From the NCBI GenBank assembly GCA_963729295.1, contig CAVSNJ010000026.1:186001-250000 (forward strand): 64,000 bases of DNA. Reading direction: 5' to 3'. Below are positions 51,132 to 60,800 of this stretch, piece after piece. The notes below the pieces were generated by a model that did not search any database, had not been told where the DNA came from, and was given only the letters and a program-made list of their open reading frames with translations. The first letter of the stretch is position 1. Each line of letters begins with the position of its first letter. This stretch comes from DATJLY01 sp963729295. GTDB taxonomy: Bacteria; Pseudomonadota; Alphaproteobacteria; ATCC43930; CGMCC-115725. The translations under genes were made by a program, and so were the position numbers.

Positions 51132-53981
51132 CTATTCCGCGGCGGGAAGGCCGATCGAGGCGACGGCGTCGGCGCAGCGATGGCAGAGATCGGCTACCTC
51201 TTTCACCGTGCCGACTTCGGGCAGGATGCGCCAGCAGCGCTGGCACTTGTCGCCGGGCGCGAGAGAGACGGTGACGCCGACGCCCGGCACGTCGGCGAGC
51301 GCGAAGGCGTCTTGCGGCGGCGGCGCGCCGACGAGCCGGGCCGCCGAAGTGATGCACAGCTCGGCGAGATCGAGCCCCGCAAATGTCGCGGCATCATCGG
51401 GCGCATAAAGCGCGATCTCGGCCTGGAGGCTCGAGCCCAGGCGCTTTTCCGCGCGTGCGATCTCGATGGCGCCGGTGACGACGCGGCGCAGATCGCGGAT
51501 GCGGTTCCATTTCGCGGCGAAGCCATCGTCGCGCCAGCGCGCCGGCAGATCGGGGAAGAGCTCCAAGTGGACGCTCGTGCCATCGCCCGCGCCGTGGCGC
51601 GCGAGCCAGGCTTCCTCCGCGGTGAAGCACAGGACGGGTGCCAACCAGCGCGCCAGGCAGTCGAACACGCGATCGAACACGGTGCGCGCCGCGCGCCGGC
51701 GCGCGCCCTCCGGCAGGTCGCAATAGAGCGCGTCCTTGCGCACGTCGAAATAGAAGGCGGAGAGATCGACCGCGCAGAAGGCGTGGAGCGCGGTGAAGAG
51801 CGTGTGGAAATCGAACGAAGCGTTGCAGCTGCGCACCAGATCGCCGAGCTCGGCGAGGCGATGGAGCACGTAGCGCTCGAGCTCGGGCATGGCATCGTCG
51901 GCGATGCGCTCTTCGGGCTTGAAACCTTTGAGCGCGCCGAGGAGATAGCGCAGGGTGTTGCGCAAGCGGCGATAGGCCTCGGTGTGATGCTTCAGGATGT
52001 CGGGGCCGAAGCTCACATCCTCGGTGTAGTCGGATCCCACGACCCAAAGCCGCAGGATGTCGGCGCCGTGGTCCTTCAAGGTATCCGCAAGCCAGAAGGC
52101 GTTGCCTGCCGATTTCGACAGCTTGAAGCCTTGCTCATCGAGCAGGAAGCCGTGCGTCAAAACCTTGTCGTACGGCGCGCGGCCGCGCGTGCCGCAGGAT
52201 TCGAGCAGCGAGCTGTGGAACCAGCCGCGATGCTGGTCGGAGCCTTCGAGGTAGAGCGACGCGGGCCAGGCGAGATCGGGCCGCCGCTCCAAGACGAAGG
52301 CATGGGTCGAGCCGCTGTCGAACCAGACATCGACGATATCGGTCACCGGCTCGAAATCGGCGGGCTCGCGGCCCGCGCCCAGGAATTCGCGCGGATCGGT
52401 GTCGTACCACGCATCGGCGCCGCGCGCCTCGAACGCCGCGGCGATGCGATCGACCACGCCCTGGTCGCGCAGCGGCTCGCCGGTGCGGCGGTCGACGAAC
52501 ACGGCGATCGGCACGCCCCAGGCGCGCTGGCGCGAGATGCACCAGTCGGGCCGCGTCTCGATCATGGCGCGGATGCGGTTCTCGCCCTGCGGCGGGAACC
52601 ATTTGGTCGCGGCGATCGCGGCGAGCGCCTTGTCGCGCAAATCGTTCGCCGCCATGGCGATGAACCATTGCGGCGTGTTGCGAAAGATGAGCGGCGCTTT
52701 CGAGCGCCAGGAATGCGGATAGGAATGAACGAGCTTGCCCACGCCCAGAAGGCCGCCCGCGGCGGCGATCGCGTCGATCACGGCGCGGTTGGCGTCACCG
52801 GTGCTGCCGTCCGGAAAATAAACGTGCTTGCCGGCGAAGAGCGGCACGTGCGGGTAATAGGTCCCGTCCTCGGCGACGGTTTGCGGCGCGTCGATGTGGT
52901 ATGTGCGGCACAGCTCGAAATCGACGTCGCCATGACCCGGCGCCTCGTGAACGAAGCCGGTGCCGTCCTCATCGGTGACGAAATCGCCGGGCAGCAGCGG
53001 CACGTCGAACTCGTAGCCCTGCCCGTTCAGCGGATGGCGGCACAAGGCGCCGGCGAGCGCGCTGCCCTTGAAGATCGTGAGCGTCTGACCGATGAAGCCA
53101 AGCTCTTCCTCGAGCGCGGTGCGGCGCGACTGCGCCACGACGATGCGCTCGCCGCGCTTGGCGAGGCTCGTCGGGCCGGCCGCGCCCACCTCGAGCAGGA
53201 GATATTCGATGTCCTCGCCATAGGCAATGGCACGGTTGCCGGGGAGCGTCCACGGCGTCGTCGTCCAGATCACGATCGAGGCGGTGCCGAAGGATTTGGG
53301 CAGGCCCGGGCGGAACTGCACCACCGGAAACTTGACCCAGACCTGGTCCGAGGTGTGGTCGTGATATTCGATCTCGGCCTCGGCCAGCGCGGTCTTCTCG
53401 ACGACCGACCACATGACCGGCTTCGAGCCCTTGTAGAGCCCACCATTCATCAGGAACTTGCCGATCTCGCGCACGATCTGCGCCTCGGCGGCGGGGCTCA
53501 TCGTGGTATAGGGATTGCGCCAGTCGCCGATCACGCCGAGGCGCTGAAACTCCGCGCTCTGCACCGCGATCCAGTGCTCGGCGAATTCGCGGCACTCGCG
53601 CCGGAATTCGAGCACGGGCACGTCGTCCTTGGAGCGGTTCTTGGCGCGATACTCCTCCTCGATCTTCCATTCGATGGGGAGACCGTGGCAGTCCCAGCCG
53701 GGCACGTAGTTAGCATCGAAGCCCGCCATCTGCTGCGCCCGATTGATGACGTCTTTCAGGATCTTGTTGAGGGCGTGGCCGATATGGAGGTGGCCGTTGG
53801 CATAAGGCGGGCCGTCATGCAGCACGAATTTCGGCCGCCCCTTGGCGGCCTGGCGCTGACGCGCATAAAGGTCGAGCGCCGCCCAGCGCGCCAAAAGCCC
53901 CGGCTCGCGCTTCGGTAGGTCGCCGCGCATTGGGAAATCGGTCTGCGGCAGAAAGACCGTCGGGCGGTAGTCGGTGGCCAT
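51132..53981 (-). CDS. ileS: Isoleucine-tRNA ligase
   Basis: This 949-residue class I aminoacyl-tRNA synthetase has GPPYANGHLHIGHALNK (HIGH motif), GFKLSKSAGN (KMSKS motif), WDCHGLPIEWKIEEE, and a C-terminal zinc region (CQRCWR...CHRC). The editing domain is present. The start ATG at 53981 (MATDYRP) is chosen over an in-frame start at 54047 because the upstream piece is not conserved. It is coupled to lspA. Confidence 0.96.
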   Translation of the reverse strand: MATDYRPTVFLPQTDFPMRGDLPKREPGLLARWAALDLYARQRQAAKGRPKFVLHDGPPYANGHLHIGHALNKILKDVINRAQQMAGFDANYVPGWDCHGLPIEWKIEEEYRAKNRSKDDVPVLEFRRECREFAEHWIAVQSAEFQRLGVIGDWRNPYTTMSPAAEAQIVREIGKFLMNGGLYKGSKPVMWSVVEKTALAEAEIEYHDHTSDQVWVKFPVVQFRPGLPKSFGTASIVIWTTTPWTLPGNRAIAYGEDIEYLLLEVGAAGPTSLAKRGERIVVAQSRRTALEEELGFIGQTLTIFKGSALAGALCRHPLNGQGYEFDVPLLPGDFVTDEDGTGFVHEAPGHGDVDFELCRTYHIDAPQTVAEDGTYYPHVPLFAGKHVYFPDGSTGDANRAVIDAIAAAGGLLGVGKLVHSYPHSWRSKAPLIFRNTPQWFIAMAANDLRDKALAAIAATKWFPPQGENRIRAMIETRPDWCISRQRAWGVPIAVFVDRRTGEPLRDQGVVDRIAAAFEARGADAWYDTDPREFLGAGREPADFEPVTDIVDVWFDSGSTHAFVLERRPDLAWPASLYLEGSDQHRGWFHSSLLESCGTRGRAPYDKVLTHGFLLDEQGFKLSKSAGNAFWLADTLKDHGADILRLWVVGSDYTEDVSFGPDILKHHTEAYRRLRNTLRYLLGALKGFKPEERIADDAMPELERYVLHRLAELGDLVRSCNASFDFHTLFTALHAFCAVDLSAFYFDVRKDALYCDLPEGARRRAARTVFDRVFDCLARWLAPVLCFTAEEAWLARHGAGDGTSVHLELFPDLPARWRDDGFAAKWNRIRDLRRVVTGAIEIARAEKRLGSSLQAEIALYAPDDAATFAGLDLAELCITSAARLVGAPPPQDAFALADVPGVGVTVSLAPGDKCQRCWRILPEVGTVKEVADLCHRCADAVASIGLPAAE

Positions 53982-54024
53982 TCTTCGCTCTAGGGCGAAT
54001 GGATATAGGGTTGAAGGGTTTAGA

Positions 54025-55029
54025 TCAACCCGGCGCCTTGCCGGCAAAGCGCAGCCGCCAGACCAGCGCCGAGCCCGCCCAGGCGGCGAGGAAGAAAGCG
54101 ATCACGGCATAACCGATCCCGGCGAAATTCGCGTTGAGCGCCGCGATGAAGCGCCAGAACGGGCCGTCCAGGCCCCAGCGGTCGGCGGCAAGGCCCAAGG
54201 CCTCGATGCCGCCCACCACCACCGCCACCACCACCGAGACGAGCGTGATCGTGAAATTGTAGAACAGCTTGCGCACCGGTTCGACGAACGCCCAGCCATA
54301 GGCGCCGACCATGAGGACGCTGTCGGTCGTATCGACCAAGGCCATGCCGGCGGCAAAGAGCGCGGGAAAGATCATCACCGCGCCGAACGACAGGCCCTTG
54401 GCGCTTTCGGCGGCGGAAATGGCGAGGACGGCGACCTCGGTCGCGGTGTCGAATCCGAGCCCGAAGAGAAAGCCCAGCGGATACATGTGCCAGGAGCGCG
54501 TGACGAGGCGGAAGAGCGGGCGGAAAATCCGCGCCCACAGGCCGCGCCGACCGAGCAGGGCATCGAGCGAGGCATTGTCGATTGCGGCGCCGCGCCCGAC
54601 CGCGCGCAGGCGCTGCCACACGGCGACGAGCACGGCGCAATTGATGGCCGCGACGAGAAAGAGCACGAGCACGGAGACCAGCGTGCCGACGAGCGCCCCC
54701 ATGTCCTTCAACGCCGCGAAATGCGCCTCGAAGCTTTGCGCCGCCAGCGCGAGTGCGGCCGAGGCCAGCGCCACCACGGTCGCGTGGCCCAAGGAGAAAT
54801 AGAATCCCGCCGCGAGCGGGCGCTTCCCCTCCTGCATCAGCTTCCGCGTGATGTTGTCGATGGCGGCGATGTGATCGGCATCGACCGCGTGGCGCAGACC
54901 GAAGCTGTAGGCCAGGAACGCGGTGCCGAGCAGCACCGGACGGTCGTGGAAGACGATGAGCGCTGCGGCCCAGGCGGCGAGATTGCCGAGGCCGAGCACG
55001 GCATAAAGTGTCGCAAGGTTCCTACGCAT
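54025..55029 (-). CDS. Nickel/cobalt permease (NiCoT family)
   Basis: This 334-residue membrane protein has about eight hydrophobic segments and the NiCoT signature RHAVDADHIAAIDN (HX4DH, metal selection), with LGFDTATE and a further conserved SLGHATVV. Such proteins import Ni2+ and/or Co2+. It lies between ribF and ileS, overlapping ribF by 8 bp, which is not the usual order for this cluster. No nickel enzyme gene or metal riboswitch is visible nearby. Confidence 0.92.
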   Translation of the reverse strand: MRRNLATLYAVLGLGNLAAWAAALIVFHDRPVLLGTAFLAYSFGLRHAVDADHIAAIDNITRKLMQEGKRPLAAGFYFSLGHATVVALASAALALAAQSFEAHFAALKDMGALVGTLVSVLVLFLVAAINCAVLVAVWQRLRAVGRGAAIDNASLDALLGRRGLWARIFRPLFRLVTRSWHMYPLGFLFGLGFDTATEVAVLAISAAESAKGLSFGAVMIFPALFAAGMALVDTTDSVLMVGAYGWAFVEPVRKLFYNFTITLVSVVVAVVVGGIEALGLAADRWGLDGPFWRFIAALNANFAGIGYAVIAFFLAAWAGSALVWRLRFAGKAPG

Positions 55030-55987
55030 CGTCTTCGAGCGGAAGTTTCTGGCCGCCGCGCAGCACGTCGCGCGCCGTGGCGCAATCGGCCGCGATCTGC
55101 GCCTTCAAGGCGTCGAGCCCGGCGAAGCGCTGCTCGGCCCGCAGATGCGCGACGAAGGCGACGCGCAGCGGCTTGCCGTAGAGGTCGCCCGAGAAATCGA
55201 AGAGATGCGCCTCGAGCCGGAGGTCGCGGCCGCCGACCGTCGGACGCCAACCGAGATTGGCGGCGCCGTCGTACCAGCGCACGAGGTCCCCCTCGCCCAC
55301 CGCGACGCGCACCGCATAGACGCCGGGCAGCGGGCGGAGATAGTCGGCAAGCCCAAGGTTCGCGGTCGGGAAGCCGATGGTGCGGCCGAGTCGGTCGCCG
55401 GTCTGCACGTGGCCGCCCACCTCCCACCAGCGCCCCAGGAGCGATGCCGCCTCGCGCGGCCGGCCCTCGATCAGGTGCTTCCTGATGAGCGTCGATGAAT
55501 AGGCCGCGCCACTCGCATTCGCGACCGGATCGACCACGTTGACGCCGAACCCGTGCTGCGCGCCGAGTTCGCGCAACAGCGCCGAATTGCCGCGCCGGCC
55601 GTTGCCGAAGACGAAATCGTAGCCGACCACGACTTGGCGCACGCCGAGCGCGCCGACCAGAAGCTCGCGCACGAATTCCTCGGCGGTCTTCTTGGCGAAT
55701 TCGAGGCTGAACGGGCGCGCGACCAGAAGCTCGACGCCCAGACCCGCCATGAGCCGCACCTTGTCGCGGAACGGCGTGAGCCGGAACGGCGCCGTCCCGG
55801 GCTGAAAGACGCTGCGCGGGTGCGGCTCGAAGGTGAGGACGGCGCAGCGCGATCCGGCGGCGCGGGCGCGGGCGCGCGCCTCGGCGAGCACGGTCTGGTG
55901 GCCGAGATGGAGCCCGTCGAAATTGCCGATGGCGAGGACCGCGCCGCGCTCGGCGCCGGTGGCCCGCCCGTAGCGGAGAATGCGCAT
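55022..55987 (-). CDS. ribF: Bifunctional riboflavin kinase/FAD synthetase
   Basis: This enzyme turns riboflavin into FMN and then FAD. The 321-residue protein has the N-terminal FAD synthetase part (AIGNFDGLHLGHQTVL, TFEPHPRSVFQP, GYDFVFGNGRRGN) and the C-terminal kinase part (GRTIGFPTANL, GVYAVRV, LEAHLFDFSGDLYGK). ATG 55987 is the family start; the longer open frame to 56173 is a shadow. A 100 bp gap to MaoC contains a GCTCAGGATGAGG-type dispersed sequence. Confidence 0.95.
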   Translation of the reverse strand: MRILRYGRATGAERGAVLAIGNFDGLHLGHQTVLAEARARARAAGSRCAVLTFEPHPRSVFQPGTAPFRLTPFRDKVRLMAGLGVELLVARPFSLEFAKKTAEEFVRELLVGALGVRQVVVGYDFVFGNGRRGNSALLRELGAQHGFGVNVVDPVANASGAAYSSTLIRKHLIEGRPREAASLLGRWWEVGGHVQTGDRLGRTIGFPTANLGLADYLRPLPGVYAVRVAVGEGDLVRWYDGAANLGWRPTVGGRDLRLEAHLFDFSGDLYGKPLRVAFVAHLRAEQRFAGLDALKAQIAADCATARDVLRGGQKLPLEDDA

Positions 55988-56087
55988 GCCGGAGGGAAAG
56001 ATAGAAGGTACGGCCGCGCACCGCCACCGACCTGCGTCCTGCGACGACGCGCTCTCGCCTACGCTCAGGATGAGGAAAAAGGAAAGC
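55988..56087. repeat. Possible dispersed repeat fragment between MaoC and ribF
   Basis: The stretch CGCTCTCGCCTACGCTCAGGATGAGG (about 56048-56073) resembles a repeat of the CCTCATCCTGAGCGTAGGCGAG type scattered in many alphaproteobacterial genomes. No gene is visible in the 100 bp. Confidence 0.4.
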
Positions 56088-56531
56088 TCAGCCGCGCGTC
56101 GGGACGAGCGCCATCGCTTCGCCATCGACGACGACGGTGTCGCCGACGAGGCCTTGCGTCTTGAGCACGACACGGCCGCGCTCGCGGATGATCTCGCTGA
56201 CGGTGACGCGCGCTTCGACCGTGTCGCCGATCCGCACCGGCGCCTTGAAGGCCAAGCTCTGCGACAGATAGACCGTGCCCGGCCCCGGCATGATGGCGAG
56301 CGCGGTCGAGAAATAGCTCGCCGTCAGCATGCCGTGCGCGACGCGGCCCTTGAAGCGGGTGGTCCGGGCGAACTCCTCGTCGAGATGGAGCGGGTTGTGG
56401 TCGCCGGTGAGGTCGGCGAACGTCCTCACGTCGGCATCGGTGATGGTGTGCCGGTAGGAGGCCGTCATGCCGACCGTCAAATCCTCGAGCGCGTAGGCGC
56501 GGCGTACGTCGCGGCGCAGAACGTCATCCAT
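56088..56531 (-). CDS. MaoC-like dehydratase/hotdog protein
   Basis: This 147-residue hotdog-fold protein has the hydratase-2 motif FADLTGDHNPLHLDEEFA (catalytic Asp and His) and GRVAHGMLTASYFSTAL. Members hydrate enoyl-CoA or act as 3-hydroxyacyl-CoA dehydratases, for example supplying PHA precursors (PhaJ). The phasin gene elsewhere in the window makes a PHA link possible but unproven. GAGGTGG precedes ATG 56531; the start at 56540 is less likely. Confidence 0.88.
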   Translation of the reverse strand: MDDVLRRDVRRAYALEDLTVGMTASYRHTITDADVRTFADLTGDHNPLHLDEEFARTTRFKGRVAHGMLTASYFSTALAIMPGPGTVYLSQSLAFKAPVRIGDTVEARVTVSEIIRERGRVVLKTQGLVGDTVVVDGEAMALVPTRG

Positions 56532-56778
56532 GGAGACCACCTCTAACCCCTTGATTCCATGCCTGCCCGATGAACCGCTCCGGTCGATTTTGTGCGCCGC
56601 ACCTTAACCGCTCATCGAGCTGGGGGCAAGAAAACGCTGACGCTTCTGCGCCAGGCCAACAGCTGCGCGGCTCGTTTGTTCGCACCGGCACAAATCTGAC
56701 CCTTTTTGGCCGGGCTTTGCGGGAGGACGGCCGCGCGGGCTAAGCTTTGCCGCGATCCGTGGATTTCCGGAGTGTCCC
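56532..56778. other. Non-coding gap between MaoC and the Rieske oxygenase gene
   Basis: This 247 bp divergent gap should hold promoters for both flanking genes. I could not define boxes. No convincing coding frame, RNA or repeat is seen. Confidence 0.4.
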
Positions 56779-57813
56779 GTGGAGGACGGCGCCGCCCCGT
56801 TGCGGGAGATGTGGTATTTCGCGCTGCCCGGCGCGCGCCTCAAACGCGGCCGGACCTTGGCCAAGACCCTTCTGAGCGAGCCCGTGCTGCTCGGCCGGGA
56901 CGCGGACGGCCAGGTCTTCGCAATGCGCGACCTCTGTCCCCATCGCGGCATTCCGCTGCGCCACGGCCGGTTCGACGGGCGCGAGCTCGAATGCTGCTAT
57001 CACGGCTGGCGCTTCGACCCGAGCGGGCGCTGCGTCGCCATCCCGTCCTTGAGCGAAGGCGAGACCTTCGAGGTCGGGCGCATCCGCGTCCGCTCATATC
57101 CGGCGCGCGAGGTGCAGGGCAATATCTGGGTCTTTTTCGGCGCGAAGCCCGAGGCCGCGCCCGAGATTCCGGTGCTGCCCGAGCTCGGCGAGCGCACGCC
57201 CGATCTTTACGAGAGCGTGCGCATGCCGTGCGGCATCGACCATGCCGTGATCGGCCTGATGGACCCGGCGCACGGCGCCTTCGTCCATCGCGCCTGGTGG
57301 TGGCGCTCGCGCCATTCGATCCACGACAAGGAGAAAGCGTTCGCGCCGAGCCCGTTCGGCTTCACCATGCTGCGCCACGCGCCGTCGAAGAACAGCAATG
57401 CCTATCGCATCCTCGGCGGCGCACCCGAGACCGAGATCGCCTTCCGCCTGCCGGGCGTCAGGATCGAGGACGTGCGCGTCGGCCGGCATCGCCTCGTCAA
57501 CCTCACCGCCGTGACGCCGCTCGGACCCGGCGAGAGCGAGGTCAACCACGCGATCTACTGGACGCTGCCGCGGCTCGGACCCTTGAAGCCGCTGCTGCGC
57601 CCGTTCGTGCGCGCGTTCCTGGGCCAGGACCGCGACATCATGACGATGCAGGCCGAGGGCTTGCGCCACGATCCGACGCTCATGCTGGTGGGCGACGCCG
57701 ACCAGCAGGCGAAATGGTATCACCGGCTCAAGAACGAATATCGCCGCGCGCAGGAGGAAGGTCGGGCCTTCGTCAATCCGGTCAAGGAGCGCGTGTTGCG
57801 CTGGCGCAGTTGA
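56779..57813 (+). CDS. Rieske 2Fe-2S aromatic ring-hydroxylating-type oxygenase
   Basis: This 344-residue protein has an N-terminal Rieske domain (CPHRGIPLRHG and CCYHGWRF, residues about 54-80) and a C-terminal catalytic domain with a DHAVIGLMDPAHGAFVH stretch that probably contributes mononuclear iron ligands. It resembles the family of vanillate demethylase/pheophorbide-type oxygenases. The substrate is unknown. The start is GTG 56779 with GGAG upstream. Its reductase partner is not in the window. Confidence 0.88.
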   Translation: MEDGAAPLREMWYFALPGARLKRGRTLAKTLLSEPVLLGRDADGQVFAMRDLCPHRGIPLRHGRFDGRELECCYHGWRFDPSGRCVAIPSLSEGETFEVGRIRVRSYPAREVQGNIWVFFGAKPEAAPEIPVLPELGERTPDLYESVRMPCGIDHAVIGLMDPAHGAFVHRAWWWRSRHSIHDKEKAFAPSPFGFTMLRHAPSKNSNAYRILGGAPETEIAFRLPGVRIEDVRVGRHRLVNLTAVTPLGPGESEVNHAIYWTLPRLGPLKPLLRPFVRAFLGQDRDIMTMQAEGLRHDPTLMLVGDADQQAKWYHRLKNEYRRAQEEGRAFVNPVKERVLRWRS

Positions 57814-57858
57814 TCCATTGCGCCGCACTGCCCCTTGCACCGATAATTGCGCGGGGAC

Positions 57859-60800
57859 ATGCAACACAATCGGGGCTTCGCCGCGGCGCCCGCGCGCTGG
57901 ATTCTGGCTGCTGCAATTCTTGCGGCGGCAGCGACGCTGCCTGAGGACGCCGCAGCGCAACTGGCCGGCGCCGAAATCGTGGCCGGCCATGCCGCGATCA
58001 AGACGCTGTCGCCGACTCGCACGGTGATCATCGAATTCAGCAAGAGCGCGATCATCGACTGGTCGAGCTTTTCGATCCCCGCCGGATCGTCCGTCATCAT
58101 CGTGCAGAAGAGCGCGAGTGCGATCCTGCTCGATCGCGTCCTGGATGGCGCGCCGTCACTGATCGCAGGCTCATTGAGCGCCGACGGCGCGGTGTGGCTG
58201 GTCAATCCGGCGGGGGTCACAATCGAGCCCACCGGCACGATTTCGGCCGCGAGCGTGCTCGTCAGCACCGCCGACATCACGAACGGCGATTTCCGCCGCG
58301 GCACTTACGATTTCGATCTTCCGGGCGCGGCGGGCGCGCAGATCGTCAACGAGGGCAGCATCAGCGCGCCGGGCGGCACGGTGCTGCTCGCGGCGCCGTC
58401 GGTCCGGAACGACGGGCTGATCGAGGCGCAGCTCGGCACGGTGGCGCTCGCAGGCGCCGAGACGTTCGCCGTCGATTTCGTCGGCGACGCTCTCTTGAGC
58501 TTCGCCATCACCGGGCCGGTTGCCGAGTCCGGCGGCGCGCTGGTGACGAACGCCGGCACGCTTGCCGCGCCGGGCGGCAAGGTGCTTCTGACCGCGGCCG
58601 CGGCGAAGTCGATTCTCGACAACGTCATCAACACGAGCGGCATCATCGAGGCGACGAGCGTCGCCAACGTCGACGGCAAGATCGTGCTCTCGGCCTCGAA
58701 CGGCGGCACGGATGTCGCCGGCACGCTCGACGCCTCGGGCAAGGGGACGGGAGAGAGCGGCGGCACGATCGAGGTTTTCGGCGACAGCGTAACGCTCGAA
58801 GCGGGCGCACGGCTCGACGTTTCAGGCGATAGCGGCGGCGGCACGGCGCTCGTCGGCGGCGATTTCCATGGCGCCGGACCCGATCCGAGCGCAGCCGCCA
58901 CCACGGTGGCGCAAGGCGCGCTCATCGACGCCGACGCGTTGACATTCGGCACCGGCGGCAACGTTACCGTGTGGTCGAGCGGGACGACACTGTTCGACGG
59001 CACGATCACCGCGCGCGGCGGCAGCGAAGGCGGCAATGGCGGCATGGTCGAGACTTCGGGCCAAGCCCTCAGCATCGCCACCGGCTTCGTCGATACGCGC
59101 GCGCCCGATGGCGCAGCGGGCGACTGGCTCATGGATCCGACCAGCATCGTCGTCGAGAGCGGCGGCGTCGGATCGCTCGCCGGCAATCAATGCACCTTCG
59201 CCGAAAACACCTGCGCCACGATCGATCCGAGCGCGATCGAGAACGCTGCCAGCAACGTCACGCTCCAAGCCACGCAGAACATCACCTTCGACGACCCAAT
59301 CTTCATGAACAACAACGGCGTCGGCATCACCGCCGAGGCGGGCAACTCGATCACGCTCGCCTCGGGCGCGTCGATCACGACCAATGGCGGCGCGATTGGG
59401 CTCTTCGCCAATTCCAACGCCGGCGGCACGGCGAGCGGATCGGGCAGCGTGATCCTCGGCGCGGCCCTGAACACGACCGGCAACGCCCAACTGGGCGGCG
59501 CCATCACGCTGAGCGTCTCCGGTGGGACGGGCAGCATCACGCTCGATGCCGTCTTCACCTCCGCCAACGGCGCCATAACGCTCGACGGCCCGACCGTGCT
59601 CGCGCCGGGCCTCGGCTACAATTTCATCGGCATCGACACGACCAACAATGCGACGACGGCGGGCGCCAACATCGCCTTCAATGGCCCGATCACCGACGCG
59701 ACGCCCCCGACGAGCTTTCAGGTCACGGCCGGCATCGGAAGCGTGACCTTCGGCGGCGCGATCGGCAGCGTCGCCGCGCCATTGAGCGGCGCGACCGTGA
59801 GCGGCAGCGCGATCTCGCTCGGCGGCAGCATCGATGCCTCCGGCGGCTTCGTCGTTCTGACCGGCGCGATCACGCTCGCGACCAGCCTGACGATCGACAA
59901 CACGATCGGCGCGCCTGACGGGAATTTCGTCAACCTGATTGGCACGGTGGACGGCACCACGCCGGGCGCGCAATCGCTTACGGTGAACAGCGGCGCGGCG
60001 ACGCTCGGCGCTGCGGTCGGGAGCCGCGTACCGTTAGGCGCGCTCATCATGAACGGCAGCTTCTTCAATCTCGACGCTGCGGCGACGACCATCACCACGG
60101 CGGGCGGCGCGGTCAGCTTCAGCGCACAAATCTTTTCGCAAAGCGGCCTCGTCATCGATACGACTGCGGCCGGGCACCCGGCGGGCGCCTCGGTCGATTT
60201 CGCGAGCTCGCTCAATACGTCCGGGCCGTCGCCGCTCACCGTCGAAGCCGGCACCGGCGGCACGGTGACGTTCAACGGCGGCAACACGCCGTTCGGCGCG
60301 GTGAGCCTCACGGGCGCTAACATCATGCTCGGCAACGGCGGCTTCAACACGGCGGGCGGCGCCGTCACTCTGACAGGGACGACCGTGCTCGCGCCGAGCC
60401 TCGCCTACGATTTCATCGGCATCGACACGACGAACGGAGGCGGCTCGCCGGGCGCCAATGTCGTCTTCAACGGCCCGATCGTCGATGCGACGCCCCTGGC
60501 GACCTTTCAGGTCACGGCCGGCACCGGAAGCGTGACGTTCGATAGCGCCGTCGGCAGCGGCGCCTCGCCCTTGAGCGGCGCCACGGTGAGCGGCGGCGCC
60601 ATCTCCCTCGGCGGCGACATCGACGCCTCCGGCGGGTTCGTCGTTCTGACCGGACCGATCACGCTCGCGACGAGTTTGACGATCGACAACACGATCGGCG
60701 CGCCGGCGGGGAATTTCGTCAACCTGCTCGGCACGATTAACGGCACCACGCCGGGCGCGCAGTCGCTCACGGTCGACAGCGGCGCCGCCTCGCTCGGCGA

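Noticed and set aside
50757..53918. Very long open frame (over 1000 codons) on the plus strand antisense to ileS and lspA
   Set aside because: The minus strand codes for well-conserved LspA and IleS over the same bases. High GC makes long antisense open frames common, and the predicted protein is Arg/His/Asp-rich with no recognisable domain.
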